Position numbers and translations under genes: made by a program
Notes under the pieces: model-generated
The model's input: only the letters and a program-made list of their open reading frames with translations
Databases searched by the model: none
What the model was told of the DNA's origin: nothing
Shown here: positions 1-8,616 of the stretch, piece by piece
Position numbering within the stretch: the stretch's first letter is position 1
Layout: every line of letters starts with the position of its first letter
Source of the DNA: Bradyrhizobium barranii subsp. apii
GTDB taxonomy: Bacteria > Pseudomonadota > Alphaproteobacteria > Rhizobiales > Xanthobacteraceae
NCBI RefSeq assembly: GCF_011516635.5
Contig: NZ_CP096255.1
Location: forward strand, 9,807,501 to 9,871,500
Direction of reading: 5' to 3'
DNA length: 64,000 nucleotides

Positions 1-1
1 C

Positions 2-652
2 GCGTTAGAGGCGGCGGTGAAGGCGATGACCGGCGCGGATCTGCGCGTGCACGGTGCGGGCCGCACCGATGCCGGCGTGCATGCGCGCGGCCAGGTCGCG
101 CATGTCGACATCGACAAGCAGTTTCCGCCGGGCCGTTTTCGTGACGGGCTGAACGCGCATCTGCGCCCGCATCCGGTGGCGGTGTTAGAGGCCGAGATCG
201 TCCCTGACACCTTCGAGGCACGCTTCTCGGCCGTGAAGCGGCACTACCGCTACCGCGTCGTCAACACCCGCGCCAATCTCGCGCTTGACATCGGTCACGC
301 CTGGCGCGTGCCGCGCCGGCTCGATGCCGATGCGATGCATGCGGCGGCACAACGTCTGCTTGGCAAGCACGACTTCACGACGTTTCGCGACACCGAGTGC
401 CAGGCCAAGTCACCGGAGAAAACGCTCGACCAGCTCGACGTGCTGCGCGACGGCCGCGAGATCACGATTCTCACCTCGGCACGCTCGTTCCTGCACAGCC
501 AGGTGCGCTCGATGGTGGGATCGCTGGTCTGGGTCGGCGAGGGCCGCTGGACCGCGGACGATCTCACCGCCGCGCTCGCAGCCCGCAACCGCGCAGCGTG
601 CGGCATCGTCGCGCCGCCTGACGGGCTGTATCTGATGAAGGTGGATTATTAG
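2..652 (+). CDS. truA: tRNA pseudouridine synthase A (5'-truncated by window edge)
   Basis: Cytoplasmic enzyme that converts U38-U40 of the tRNA anticodon stem-loop to pseudouridine. The reading frame is open from base 2, so the first few dozen residues lie outside the window. The hallmark motif GRTDAGVHA, which carries the catalytic aspartate, is visible at bases 58-84. The C-terminus ends GLYLMKVDY, typical of the family. An internal ATG at base 17 is not the true start because conserved sequence runs in frame upstream of it. The gene on its left cannot be seen. Confidence 0.93.
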   Translation, partial: ALEAAVKAMTGADLRVHGAGRTDAGVHARGQVAHVDIDKQFPPGRFRDGLNAHLRPHPVAVLEAEIVPDTFEARFSAVKRHYRYRVVNTRANLALDIGHAWRVPRRLDADAMHAAAQRLLGKHDFTTFRDTECQAKSPEKTLDQLDVLRDGREITILTSARSFLHSQVRSMVGSLVWVGEGRWTADDLTAALAARNRAACGIVAPPDGLYLMKVDY

Positions 653-671
653 CGCCCGCTGCCGCCACAGA

Positions 672-703
672 CGTCATGGCCGGGCTTGTCCCGGCCATCC
701 ACG
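672..703. repeat. Half copy of the cgtcatggccggg palindromic repeat
   Basis: One arm of the palindrome that is found as a two-armed element at 1035-1126, 6213-6299, 8495-8583 and 63162-63287. The core GGCCGGGCTTGTCCCGGCC is self-complementary apart from its centre. It creates a false upstream ATG for the next gene. Confidence 0.8.
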
Positions 704-720
704 TGCGCCAACATGCAACC

Positions 721-1011
721 ATGCATGGTGGATGGGTCTACATCCTGGCGAGCGCGCCAAACGGCATTTTGTATGTCGGTGTGACGAGCGACATTATTCG
801 CCGCATCTATGAGCATCGAAACGGACTCGTTCCCGGCTTCACCAAGAAGTACGGCGTCAAGCTGCTGGTCTATTTCGAGCGCTATGAGGATATCCAAACC
901 GCTATCCAGCGCGAGCACAACATCAAGCATTGGTCGCGGACGTGGAAGGTGAGGTTGATCCTCAGGGATAATCCCCAATGGAAGGATCTGTACGAGACGA
1001 TTGTTCAATAA
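721..1011 (+). CDS. Small GIY-YIG nuclease domain protein
   Basis: A 96-residue protein consisting of a single GIY-YIG fold, similar to the YhbQ/UPF0213 group of putative DNA endonucleases. The GIY-like strand VYIL and the YIG-like strand LYVG are near the N-terminus, followed by the conserved arginine in RRIYEH and a glutamate in QREHNIK. An ATG exists at 676, but those 15 residues are encoded by the intergenic palindrome, so the ATG at 721 (MHGGWVY) is chosen. The cellular role of these stand-alone proteins is not established. Confidence 0.82.
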   Translation: MHGGWVYILASAPNGILYVGVTSDIIRRIYEHRNGLVPGFTKKYGVKLLVYFERYEDIQTAIQREHNIKHWSRTWKVRLILRDNPQWKDLYETIVQ

Positions 1012-1034
1012 GTCGTGCCGAGCTCTCGCCACAT

Positions 1035-1126
1035 CGTCATGGCCGGGCTCGTCCCGGCCATCCACGATCTTTCTTGTCAGGAGCGCCGAAGAACGTGGAT
1101 GCCCGGGACAAGCCCGGGCATGACGG
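1035..1126. repeat. Two-armed palindromic repeat (cgtcatggccggg family)
   Basis: Two palindromic arms in opposite orientation, each beginning with CGTCATG and ending near CCACG, separated by about 25 bases. It lies between the convergent GIY-YIG and dapE genes, where such repeats typically sit; it could fold into a large hairpin in either transcript. Confidence 0.8.
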
Positions 1127-1152
1127 CGGTGGGTTGGGCGGCGATTAGCGCC

Positions 1153-2319
1153 CTACCCAAAATACCTTGTCAGTATCCCACGATACACCTGCGTCAATCT
1201 CTCCAAATCCACCACCGGCACGCGCTCGTCGACCTGGTGCATGGTCTGGCCGACCAGGCCGAACTCGATCACCGGACAGTAGCTCGAGATGAAGCGCGCG
1301 TCCGAGGTGCCGCCTGAGGTCGACAGCTCGGGCTTGCGCCCCGTCACCTCTTCGATCGCGGAGACCGCGAGGTCGGTGAACGGGCCGGGCTTGGTCACGA
1401 ACACGTTCGAGTTCGAGGGCTCCCAGACGATGCGAGCCTTGATGCGGTTGCCGCAGGCTTTCGTCAGGCGCGTCTCGACCAGCTCGCGCAAGGATGCCTG
1501 GGTGTGGTTGTCATTGTAGCGGATGTTGAATTTTGCGCGGGCTTCGCCGGGGATGACGTTGTTGGCCTTGTTGCCGACGTCCACCGAGGTGAATTCGAGA
1601 TTGGAGGCCTGGAATTGCGCGCTGCCATGGTCGAGGGGGTCGTCACTGATCGCCACGATCAGCCGCGAGATATCAGGCACCGGATTGGACGCGCGGTGCG
1701 GATAGGCGACATGGCCCTGCACGCCGTCGACATAGAGCGTGCCGGACTGCGAGCCGCGGCGGCCGACCTTGATGGTGTCGCCGAGCGTCTCGACGTTGGA
1801 GGGTTCGCCGAGCACGCAATGGTCGAACTTTTCGCCGCGCTCCGCGGCCCATTTCAACAGCTTGATGGTGCCGTTGATGGAGACGTCTTCCTCGTCGCCG
1901 GTGATCAGGAACGAGATCGAGCCCTTTCCATCGGCGCGCGGCGTGCCGCCATTCGCGGCGAGATGCTCGAGCACGGCTGCGACCGAGCAGGCGATGCCGC
2001 CCTTCATGTCGACCGCGCCGCGGCCGTGCAGAAAGCCGTCCTTCACCTCGCCCGAGAACGCGCCGACGCTCCAGGCGTTCTCGTCGCCGGGTGGCACCAC
2101 GTCGGTGTGGCCGGCGAAGGTGATGTGCGGGCCTTCAGTGCCGATCCGCGCATAGAGATTGTCGACGTCGGCGGTGCCGGGTTCGGAGAAGGTCACACGG
2201 TGACAAGTGAAGCCGGCAGCGTTGAGGGCTTTCTCAAGCACGCCCAGCGCACCGGCATCGGCCGGGGTTACCGAGGGGCAGCGGATGAGATCGCGGGCAA
2301 TCGAGAGAGCATCGGTCAT
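1153..2319 (-). CDS. dapE: Succinyl-diaminopimelate desuccinylase
   Basis: Zinc-dependent M20-family amidohydrolase of the succinylase branch of lysine and meso-diaminopimelate synthesis; it removes succinate from N-succinyl-LL-diaminopimelate. The 388-residue length fits the family. Metal and catalytic motifs are in place: FAGHTDVVPPGD with the first zinc ligand His71, GRGAVDMKGG with the bridging Asp104, and TGDEED with the catalytic glutamate pair near 143-144. The start ATG overlaps the stop of the DUF805 gene by four bases (ATGA), suggesting translational coupling. dapD, the enzyme two steps earlier in the pathway, lies one gene upstream. Confidence 0.97.
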   Translation of the reverse strand: MTDALSIARDLIRCPSVTPADAGALGVLEKALNAAGFTCHRVTFSEPGTADVDNLYARIGTEGPHITFAGHTDVVPPGDENAWSVGAFSGEVKDGFLHGRGAVDMKGGIACSVAAVLEHLAANGGTPRADGKGSISFLITGDEEDVSINGTIKLLKWAAERGEKFDHCVLGEPSNVETLGDTIKVGRRGSQSGTLYVDGVQGHVAYPHRASNPVPDISRLIVAISDDPLDHGSAQFQASNLEFTSVDVGNKANNVIPGEARAKFNIRYNDNHTQASLRELVETRLTKACGNRIKARIVWEPSNSNVFVTKPGPFTDLAVSAIEEVTGRKPELSTSGGTSDARFISSYCPVIEFGLVGQTMHQVDERVPVVDLERLTQVYRGILTRYFG

Positions 2320-2954
2320 GCGCCCCGCTTAACATGCATGCCGCCGGGTGGGCTAGCGCTGGGCGGCACCAATTCGAGCTCGCTTTGCTGGTCCCAGCTT
2401 TTTGCAGGGGACGGGCCGTCCTCGGTCTTGGCCAATGGATCAGGACCGAACCGGTTATCGCCGACGCTGCCTGATACGATGAACATCTCGACAAATCCCC
2501 ACAGCCATAGGATGGACGCGACCAGCCAGAACGGAAGCATCCAGGTGGAGTTCGGCAGCAGGTCCGAGAATTGGCTGTACAGGCCGGGCAGGAAGAACAA
2601 CGGAACGAGCCACCAGCCACTCCTGTCGCGATCATGTAGCCGCTTGATCGCAGTCGCGAGATAGATCCAGAGGAACAGCGACAAGCCGAACGCCTTCAGG
2701 ATCAGGTTGGTGCGATCAACGGGCGCCAGCGAGCGATAGGCCCGGGGATCGACCAGCTTGAAGAGGTCGTCGAGGCCGAAGTCGAAATCGAGTTTCAGGG
2801 ATAGCCTCAACGCCCCCTCGGCGTTGATGAGGTGGATCACCTGACCAATGATTCCCAGCAAGGCTGCCAGCACCGCGACGATCAGCAGCGCCTGCCACAG
2901 CAAAGCGCGGTTGATGCGGCCGTCGAAGCGAAAGAGGTACCAGGTCCAGTCCAT
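2316..2954 (-). CDS. DUF805 family inner-membrane protein
   Basis: A 212-residue membrane protein that starts with the family signature MDWTWYLFRFDGRINRALLW. Hydrophobic segments lie at about residues 19-43, 90-108, 118-135 and 141-160, and the C-terminal 40 residues are polar. The HDRDRSGWW motif between segments is typical of DUF805. The family has no defined biochemical function. It sits between dapD and dapE, but nothing in the sequence ties it to lysine synthesis. Confidence 0.88.
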   Translation of the reverse strand: MDWTWYLFRFDGRINRALLWQALLIVAVLAALLGIIGQVIHLINAEGALRLSLKLDFDFGLDDLFKLVDPRAYRSLAPVDRTNLILKAFGLSLFLWIYLATAIKRLHDRDRSGWWLVPLFFLPGLYSQFSDLLPNSTWMLPFWLVASILWLWGFVEMFIVSGSVGDNRFGPDPLAKTEDGPSPAKSWDQQSELELVPPSASPPGGMHVKRGA

Positions 2955-3033
2955 GGCGAAGGTTCCGGGCAGCGGAGGCCGTCCGGTGATTGGTCGCGAT
3001 GGGGAGAAGGAGGGTTCGATACGGTAGCAAACC

Positions 3034-3195
3034 CGTCATCCCCGCGCAGCGGCGAAGCCGCTGTCGCTGGAGGTGCGAGTGGCGCGATGCAAAGCATCGC
3101 GCCGGGAGCCTCGAAGGATGGGCGGCCGGGATGTGGCGGCAGCAGGCCGTCGCCCTTCGAGGGCCGCCGAAGGGGCGGCCACCTCAGGGTGACGG
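3034..3195. repeat. Intergenic palindromic repeat (GTCATCC...CCTCAGGGTGACGG type)
   Basis: Imperfect inverted repeat with several internal hairpins (for example GCGGCGAAGCCGC and GGCGCGATGCAAAGCATCGCGCC). It fills most of the gap between dapD and the DUF805 gene and differs in sequence from the cgtcatggcc family. Confidence 0.65.
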
Positions 3196-3221
3196 TAAGG
3201 GAATGGCGCTGGTGGCGCCGA

Positions 3222-4067
3222 TCAATCCCGCAGCAGCTCGTTGATGCTGGTCTTCGAGCGCGTGCGCTCGTCGACGCGCTTGACGATCACGGCGCAGGCC
3301 GTGCTCGGGCCGATGTGGCCGTTCTTCATCGGCTTGCCGGGCAGGGCGCCGGGCACGACGACCGAATATTCCGGCACTTCGCCAATGAAGATCTCGCCGG
3401 TCTCGCGATCGACGATCTTGGTCGAGGCGCCCAAAAACACGCCCATCGCCAGCACCGCGCCCTTGCGCACGATCACGCCTTCGGCGACCTCGCTGCGCGC
3501 GCCGATGAAGCAGTCGTCCTCGATGATCACGGGCTCGGCCTGCAGCGGCTCGAGCACGCCGCCGATGCCGGCGCCGCCGGAAATGTGCACGCGCTTGCCG
3601 ATCTGCGCGCAGGAGCCGACGGTGGCCCAGGTGTCGACCATGGTGCTCTCATCGACATAGGCGCCGAGATTGACGAAGGAGGGCATCAGCACGACGTTCT
3701 TGGCGATGAAGGCCGAGCGGCGGACGACCGAACCCGGCACCGCGCGAAAACCGGCATCGCGAAAACGGTTCTCGCCCCAGCCCTCGAACTTCGAGGGCAC
3801 CTTGTCCCACCAGGTCGCCTTGCCGGAACCGCCGGGAATGACGCCCATGTCGTTGAGGCGGAAGGACAGCAGCACGGCCTTCTTCAGCCATTGGTTGACC
3901 TTCCACTTGCCGTCGGCTCCGCGCTCGGCGACCCGCGCCTCGCCCTTGTCCAGGATCTCCAGCGCCTGGTCCACGGCCTCGCGCACCTCGCCCTTGGTCG
4001 AGGTCGAGATGCCGTCACGCGCGTCGAAGGCGCTGTTGATGGTGGATTCGAGGGCGGACAGGGACAT
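3222..4067 (-). CDS. dapD: 2,3,4,5-tetrahydropyridine-2,6-dicarboxylate N-succinyltransferase
   Basis: Cytoplasmic enzyme that transfers succinate from succinyl-CoA to tetrahydrodipicolinate, the first step of the succinylase branch of diaminopimelate and lysine synthesis. The 281-residue length matches the family. After an alpha-helical N-terminal part, residues from about 110 form a left-handed beta-helix of hexapeptide repeats (VPGSVVRRSA, VNLGAYVDESTM, CAQIGKRVHISGGAGIGG). The motif IEDDCFIGARSEV is highly characteristic. The start ATG is preceded on the coding strand by a GGAAAT-type purine-rich stretch. Confidence 0.97.
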   Translation of the reverse strand: MSLSALESTINSAFDARDGISTSTKGEVREAVDQALEILDKGEARVAERGADGKWKVNQWLKKAVLLSFRLNDMGVIPGGSGKATWWDKVPSKFEGWGENRFRDAGFRAVPGSVVRRSAFIAKNVVLMPSFVNLGAYVDESTMVDTWATVGSCAQIGKRVHISGGAGIGGVLEPLQAEPVIIEDDCFIGARSEVAEGVIVRKGAVLAMGVFLGASTKIVDRETGEIFIGEVPEYSVVVPGALPGKPMKNGHIGPSTACAVIVKRVDERTRSKTSINELLRD

Positions 4068-4152
4068 CGGGATTTCCTCTGGGAAATGAGAATTTTGACG
4101 GATTGGGGCGCTTTTTCGGGATTTGGCGGGGAGGAGTCAAGGCATACTCCGC

Positions 4153-4300
4153 CGTCGTCCCGGGGCGCGCGAAGCGCGAGCCCGGGACCCATAGCCACGG
4201 GCAGTCATTTGGCGAGGATTCGGAGTTATCGATCTCGCGCCACAACCACTCCCTGTGGTTATGGGTCCCGGGCTTGCTTCGCGCCCCGGGACGACGGCGG
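4153..4300. repeat. Two-armed repeat with CGTCCCGGG / GGGTCCCGGG arms
   Basis: Outer arms are a CGTCGTCCCGGGGCGCG-type sequence and its reverse complement; the inner part contains CCCATAGCCAC and GTGGTTATGGG, also inverted. Related copies lie at 5015-5157 and 55150-55287. All three are intergenic. Confidence 0.78.
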
Positions 4301-4972
4301 CTATTTGGGCAACAGTCCCGCCAAAAAACCCGCCAGATCATCCGTGACGTGGTCGACATGGGGCGCGTCCCGGCCCTCCAGTTCCCAGTCCTCCCGCACC
4401 ACTTCCTTGGTGCCGTCAGGCACCACCAGCACGGTGGTCATGCCGAGCGCGTGCGGGACGGTGAGGTTGCGGGCGAGGTCCTCGAACATCGCGGCTCTGG
4501 TCGGATCGACCGCATGGTCGGCGAGGAATTTTTGATAGGTCTGCGGCGACGGCTTCGGCTCGAACACGCCGTCGAAATGCGTTGCCAGGCCGAGTCGCGC
4601 CAGCACGGCATCGACATGGTCGACCGAGCCGTTGGTCAGGATCAGCTTGCGCCCCGACAGTTTCGCGATGGCTTCGCCGAGCGCCGGGTTCGGCTCCAGC
4701 GGCGAGTGGTCGATCTTGTGGACGTAGGCGAGGTAGTCGTCGGCGTGCACGCCGTGCAGGGTCATCATGCCGCGCATGGTGGTGCCGAAGCGCTGATAAT
4801 AATCCTTCTGGATCCTGCGCGCTTCCTCCGGGCCGACGTTCAGCCAGTTGCAGACGAACTCCCCGATCCGCGCGTCGACCTGCTGCCACAGATTGACGTG
4901 ATGCGGGTAGAGCGTGTTGTCGAGGTCGAACACCCAGGTGTCGACGTGGGCAAAGGTGCGGGGGGAGGTCAT
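4301..4972 (-). CDS. HAD-family pyrimidine 5'-nucleotidase-like phosphatase
   Basis: A 223-residue haloacid-dehalogenase-superfamily hydrolase. Motif I is FDLDNTLY near residues 15-22, motif II is LTNGS near 113, and motif III/IV is FEDLARNL near 167, giving the nucleophile and acid/base aspartates needed for phosphomonoester hydrolysis. The overall pattern resembles the Sdt1/Phm8-type pyrimidine 5'-nucleotidase group common in alphaproteobacteria. The exact substrate is inferred from family resemblance only. It is followed by a palindromic repeat and then dapD in the same orientation. Confidence 0.85.
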   Translation of the reverse strand: MTSPRTFAHVDTWVFDLDNTLYPHHVNLWQQVDARIGEFVCNWLNVGPEEARRIQKDYYQRFGTTMRGMMTLHGVHADDYLAYVHKIDHSPLEPNPALGEAIAKLSGRKLILTNGSVDHVDAVLARLGLATHFDGVFEPKPSPQTYQKFLADHAVDPTRAAMFEDLARNLTVPHALGMTTVLVVPDGTKEVVREDWELEGRDAPHVDHVTDDLAGFLAGLLPK

Positions 4973-5014
4973 ATCAAATCTCTATCGGTTGGGTGCAAGC
5001 GCCGCCCCACTCTC

Positions 5015-5157
5015 CGCTGTCGTCCCGGACAAGCGTAAGCGCAGATCCGGGACCCATAACCACAGGGAGGAATCGTTTGCGGGATCGTAGTTACATCGTG
5101 CCCAACAACTGCGGCCTGTGGTTATGGGTCCCCGCGTTCGCGGGGACGACAGCGGAG
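5015..5157. repeat. Two-armed repeat with CGTCCCGG arms
   Basis: Same family as 4153-4300: outer arms CCGCTGTCGTCCCGG and its near complement, with CCCATAACCACAGG and CCTGTGGTTATGGG as inner arms. Lies between the DUF1036 gene and the HAD gene. Confidence 0.78.
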
Positions 5158-5178
5158 TTTGTGGCGCGGTCTGACCCA

Positions 5179-6210
5179 TCACGGCATCGCAAAGCGCAGC
5201 GTCTTGCCGCCGCTCGACATGTCCACCACGCCAAAACCCGTCGCCGCGAATCCGCGCGCGCCGCAATCGGCCTGCTCGTTGGTCTCGAACTTGGTCTCGC
5301 GCGTGCACAGCTGTTTGTCGCCGCCCCAGCTCAGCGGCTTGTCCTTCAGCTTGATGACGCGGTTGTCGGCATCGATGGCTTCCGCGAAGCTGAAAATCTG
5401 CTTCGGCTGCCCGGTCACATCGGGGTGCAGGCACGTCTTGGGATCGATGCGGTACCAGCCGCGGCTGGTCACGGACTTGCCATCGTCGGTGGCGACCGCC
5501 GCCATCACCTTGTGCGGCGTGTCGTTGCACCAGGTCAGGCCGGTTGCAGAAGGCGTCTGCACCGCATCGACCATGGTCTTGAAGAAGTTCGGCGACGACA
5601 TGATGTCCGCGGCCAGTCCGCGGCTCTTCAGGAAGGCGGCAAGTGCAGCTTGCGTCTTCGGCCCGTCGACGCCGTCGATCGGCGCTGCGTCGTAGCCCGC
5701 GATCACCAGCAGCCGCTGGATGCCGGCGAGGCGCGCCTGCTCGTCGTCATATTCGGAATCCTCGGCAAGATTGGCCGTGAAATTGCCGTCCGCGGCTTGC
5801 GTCGGCGTGATCTGGGTGAACGCGGCCTGGGTCTGGCCGCTGCGGCATTGCCGCGCAGCCGCGATGACGAAATTGTCCTGCGCCACGCACAGCATGTCGC
5901 TGCCGTTCTGCGGGATCGGCGAGGCGCCGTAGACGCCGAGCGCGCGGGCGTTGAGCAGGATGCGGTCGGCGGAGAGCGTACCCTGCACCACGACGCGGCA
6001 GGTGGCGGGATCGATCCTGAACCAGCCGCGCGTCGCGGTCGCCGCCTTGTCGTCGATGCCGATCGCGGCCTCGACGACATAGGACATGCGGTTACAGATC
6101 TTCAGGTCGGCCAGGGCGGGCGCAGAGGAGAAGACGAACGAGACGGCCGCGGCGGGCAGTGTCATCAGGAAGCGGGTCAGGGTTGAGCGACGATGTCGCC
6201 GAGCCCTCAA
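5179..6210 (-). CDS. Secreted DUF1036 protein with peptidoglycan-binding-like segment
   Basis: Exported protein with two DUF1036 copies (ICNRMSYVVEAAIG... and WCNDTPHKVMAAVA...), each with paired cysteines and a GWYRIDP-type motif. Between them is a short segment (IDGVDGPKTQAALAAF) that looks like a peptidoglycan-binding-1 repeat. The N-terminus is a good signal peptide: basic RARRHRR, a hydrophobic stretch, and a cleavage site after APALA. A longer frame starting at 6324 runs through an intergenic palindrome and is rejected. The TTG at 6210 gives the full signal peptide; the next candidate is ATG at 6165, which would lose the basic region. The start is therefore uncertain. Function is unknown; a cell-envelope role is inferred. 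Confidence 0.75.
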   Translation of the reverse strand: MRARRHRRSTLTRFLMTLPAAAVSFVFSSAPALADLKICNRMSYVVEAAIGIDDKAATATRGWFRIDPATCRVVVQGTLSADRILLNARALGVYGASPIPQNGSDMLCVAQDNFVIAAARQCRSGQTQAAFTQITPTQAADGNFTANLAEDSEYDDEQARLAGIQRLLVIAGYDAAPIDGVDGPKTQAALAAFLKSRGLAADIMSSPNFFKTMVDAVQTPSATGLTWCNDTPHKVMAAVATDDGKSVTSRGWYRIDPKTCLHPDVTGQPKQIFSFAEAIDADNRVIKLKDKPLSWGGDKQLCTRETKFETNEQADCGARGFAATGFGVVDMSSGGKTLRFAMP

Positions 6211-6212
6211 CT

Positions 6213-6299
6213 CGTCATGCCCGGCCTTGTGCCGGGCATCCACGTTCTTGGCGCGAGACGAAAGGTCGTGGATGGCCGGGACAAGCCCGGCCATGACGG
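6213..6299. repeat. Two-armed palindromic repeat (cgtcatg family)
   Basis: Arms CGTCATGCCCGGCC and GGCCGGGACAAGCCCGGCC in opposite orientation, filling almost the whole gap between argB and the DUF1036 gene. In one frame it encodes a spurious MAGLVPAIHDL peptide in front of DUF1036. Confidence 0.8.
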
Positions 6300-6320
6300 C
6301 TTGCTTTGGCCCGCTCATCA

Positions 6321-7208
6321 TCACTTATGGATCAGCGTTCCCGTGCCGGTGTTGGTGAAGAGCTCGAGCAGCACCGCGTGCTGCATCTTGCCGTCGATGA
6401 TGACGACGCCCTCCACGCCCTGTTCGAGCGCGTAGATGCAGGTCTCGACCTTCGGAATCATGCCGCCGGAAATGGTGCCGTCGGCGATCAGTTTTCGCGC
6501 GTCCTTCACCGAAAGCTGCGGGATCAGCTTCTTCGACTTGTCGAGCACGCCCGGCACGTCGGTGAGCAGCAGCAGGCGCTTCGCCTTCAGCGCGCCGGCG
6601 ACCGCACCGGCAAAGGTGTCGGCGTTGACGTTGAGCGTCTGGCCGTCCTTGGAGGTCGCGAGCGGCGCCAGCACCGGGATCAGCTCATAGCCGATCAGCT
6701 GGTTGAGCAGCGTGAGGTCGACCTTCTCGGGGTCGCCGACGAAGCCGAGATCGATCGCCTTCTCGATGTTCGAGCCCGGATCGACGATGGTGCGCGTCGT
6801 CTTCGACGCCTTCACCATGTTGGCGTCCTTGCCCGACAGGCCCACGGCCTTGCCGCCGGCTTCGTTGATGTAGCCGACGATCTGCTTGTTGACGGAGCCG
6901 GCCAGCACCATCTCGACGATCTCGATGGTCGCGGCATCGGTGATGCGCAGGCCTGCTGCGAACTCCGACTGGATGCCGAGGCGCTTGAGCATGGTCGCGA
7001 TCTGCGGCCCGCCGCCATGCACCACCACCGGGTTGATCGCGGTCTGCTCGAGCAGCACGATGTCGCGGGCAAAGTTCTTCGCGGTCTCCTCGTCGCCCAT
7101 GGCATGGCCGCCATATTTGATGACGATGGTTTCCTCGTCATACTGCTGCATGTGCGGCAGCGCTTCGGACAGGATGCGGGCCTGGTCGAGCGGGGAGATG
7201 TCGGTCAT
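6321..7208 (-). CDS. argB: Acetylglutamate kinase
   Basis: Catalyses ATP-dependent phosphorylation of N-acetylglutamate, the second step of arginine synthesis. The 295-residue product has the amino-acid-kinase signatures VIKYGGHAM near residue 29 (phosphate-binding lysine), VVHGGGPQI near 66, and the C-terminal GTISGGMIPKVE motif. An in-frame ATG at 7271 exists, but the next ATG at 7208 (MTDISPLDQ) gives the usual family N-terminus and is preferred. Confidence 0.95.
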   Translation of the reverse strand: MTDISPLDQARILSEALPHMQQYDEETIVIKYGGHAMGDEETAKNFARDIVLLEQTAINPVVVHGGGPQIATMLKRLGIQSEFAAGLRITDAATIEIVEMVLAGSVNKQIVGYINEAGGKAVGLSGKDANMVKASKTTRTIVDPGSNIEKAIDLGFVGDPEKVDLTLLNQLIGYELIPVLAPLATSKDGQTLNVNADTFAGAVAGALKAKRLLLLTDVPGVLDKSKKLIPQLSVKDARKLIADGTISGGMIPKVETCIYALEQGVEGVVIIDGKMQHAVLLELFTNTGTGTLIHK

Positions 7209-7285
7209 GAGGCGGATCTCGCTGGCGGGACTGTCGGTGCGCGTTCTATCCGATTGGCGGGCGCGGCGCAAAGTGGGTGTTGCCT

Positions 7286-7450
7286 CTTACCCTCCGCTGG
7301 AGGGGGAGGGTCGATCGCGCGCAGCGCGAGCGGGGTGGGGTGACGGTCTCTCCGCGATGAGCAGTGCCCGAGTGGAGAGATCGCCCCACCCCGGCTCACA
7401 TTTCGCTACGCTCAATATGAGCCGACCCTCCCCCTCCAAGGGAGGGTAAG
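7286..7450. repeat. Long inverted repeat element, TTACCCTCC...GGAGGGTAAG
   Basis: About 165 bases with outer arms TTACCCTCCGCTGGAGGG and CCTCCAAGGGAGGGTAA and inner arms GGGGTGGGGTGACGGTCTCTC / GGAGAGATCGCCCCACCCC. A second copy with the same inner segments is at 52699-52890. It fills the argB to DUF423 gap. Confidence 0.8.
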
Positions 7451-7458
7451 ACGGAGCA

Positions 7459-7827
7459 TCACTTCCTCGCCGCCACCGCCGCGAGCGTCACCGCCAGCCA
7501 GCTCAAGATCATCACCGTTCCACCGGTCGGCGCCGCGAACGGAAACAGCGAGTGCCCCGCATATTGCCGCAAGGTCAGATCGCCCGCGAACAGCGCGGCG
7601 CCGATCACGAAGCCGAACGCCGCGACGAGGCCAATTCCGCTGTGCAGAAGGCCGCGCGCGAGCAGGGCGACGCCTGCGAGTATGGCAGTTGCGTGAAACA
7701 GCAGCATCGCGCTGGCGGAGGCGAGCCGGCTGGCGTCGGCGCCGTGGGCGGAGGCGGCGGCCAGCGCGACGCCGGCGGCGCCCATCAAACCGGCAAGCCC
7801 AATCAGCAGGCGGAATGCAGGCGTCAC
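7459..7827 (-). CDS. DUF423 family small membrane protein
   Basis: A 122-residue inner-membrane protein with four hydrophobic segments and the family pattern GAxGVALAAASAHG near the N-terminus and HATAILAG, LFAGDL and PTGGT later. The start is a GTG at 7827, inside a longer open frame that merely shadows engB. GTG overlaps the engB stop codon (GTGA), so the two are translationally coupled. Function is unknown for the family. Confidence 0.86.
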   Translation of the reverse strand: MTPAFRLLIGLAGLMGAAGVALAAASAHGADASRLASASAMLLFHATAILAGVALLARGLLHSGIGLVAAFGFVIGAALFAGDLTLRQYAGHSLFPFAAPTGGTVMILSWLAVTLAAVAARK

Positions 7828-8477
7828 GAGGTTCGCTCTTCCAGCAGCTTCGCCATCGCGGCGCGCAGTTCGGCCATGCCGGTCGAGCTCCGCGACGAGG
7901 TCGCGAGCACGTTCGGAAACGCCGCCGGGTGTTTTGCCAGCGCGGCCTCGGTCTCGGTGATGCGGGATTGAAGCTCGGACGCCTTCACCTGGTCGGCCTT
8001 GGTCAGCACGATCTGGTAGCTCACCGCGGAACGGTCGAGCGTCCCCAGGATTTCGAGGTCGACGTCCTTGAGGCCATGCCGCGCGTCGATCAGCACGTAG
8101 ACGCGTGCAAGTGAGGCGCGCCCCAGCAGGAATTTGTGGATCAGCTCGGTCCAGGACGCGACTTGCGTCTTCGGCGCCTTGGCGTAGCCATAGCCGGGCA
8201 TGTCGACGAGGCGCAGGTCCTTCTTGCCGGGGACCTCGAAGAAGATCAATTCCTGGGTGCGGCCCGGCGTGTGCGAGGTGCGCGCAAGCGCGTTGCGGCC
8301 GGTCAGCGCGTTGATCAGGCTGGACTTGCCGACATTGGAGCGGCCGGCAAAGGCGATCTCCAGCCCATCCATCGGCGGCAGCGTCGCAATCGAGGGCGAG
8401 GCCCAGATGAACTGCCAGTCGCGGGTGAACAGCTTTCGCCCGGTCTCGATCAGCTTCGCATCTTTGTCGTCGGTCAT
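7824..8477 (-). CDS. engB: Ribosome-biogenesis GTPase EngB (YihA/YsxC)
   Basis: TRAFAC-class GTPase required for late large-subunit assembly in bacteria. G1 P-loop GRSNVGKSSL is at residues 45-54, the switch region at about 68-72 (RTSHT), G3 DMPGYG near 97, and G4 LTKADQ near 160. The 217-residue length is standard. It lies downstream of yidC, in the usual alphaproteobacterial rpmH-rnpA-yidC-engB order, and is coupled to the DUF423 gene. Confidence 0.95.
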   Translation of the reverse strand: MTDDKDAKLIETGRKLFTRDWQFIWASPSIATLPPMDGLEIAFAGRSNVGKSSLINALTGRNALARTSHTPGRTQELIFFEVPGKKDLRLVDMPGYGYAKAPKTQVASWTELIHKFLLGRASLARVYVLIDARHGLKDVDLEILGTLDRSAVSYQIVLTKADQVKASELQSRITETEAALAKHPAAFPNVLATSSRSSTGMAELRAAMAKLLEERTS

Positions 8478-8494
8478 GCGAAGATCTCACCTCT

Positions 8495-8583
8495 CGTCAT
8501 GGCCGGGCTTGTCCCGGCCATCCACGTCTGTCCACACGGTACCCTCCAAAACGTGGATGCCCGGGACAAGCCCGGGCATGACG
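8495..8583. repeat. Two-armed palindromic repeat (cgtcatg family)
   Basis: Opposed arms CGTCATGGCCGGGCTTGTC and GGGACAAGCCCGGGCATGACG. Lies between engB and yidC, interrupting an otherwise tight gene cluster. Confidence 0.8.
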
Positions 8584-8616
8584 ATGTGGAGGCATTTGCG
8601 CCCAACAATGACGGCG

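Noticed and set aside
6211..6324. Extended N-terminus of the DUF1036 protein
   Set aside because: It is encoded by the intergenic palindrome (MAGLVPAIHDL) and precedes a good signal peptide.
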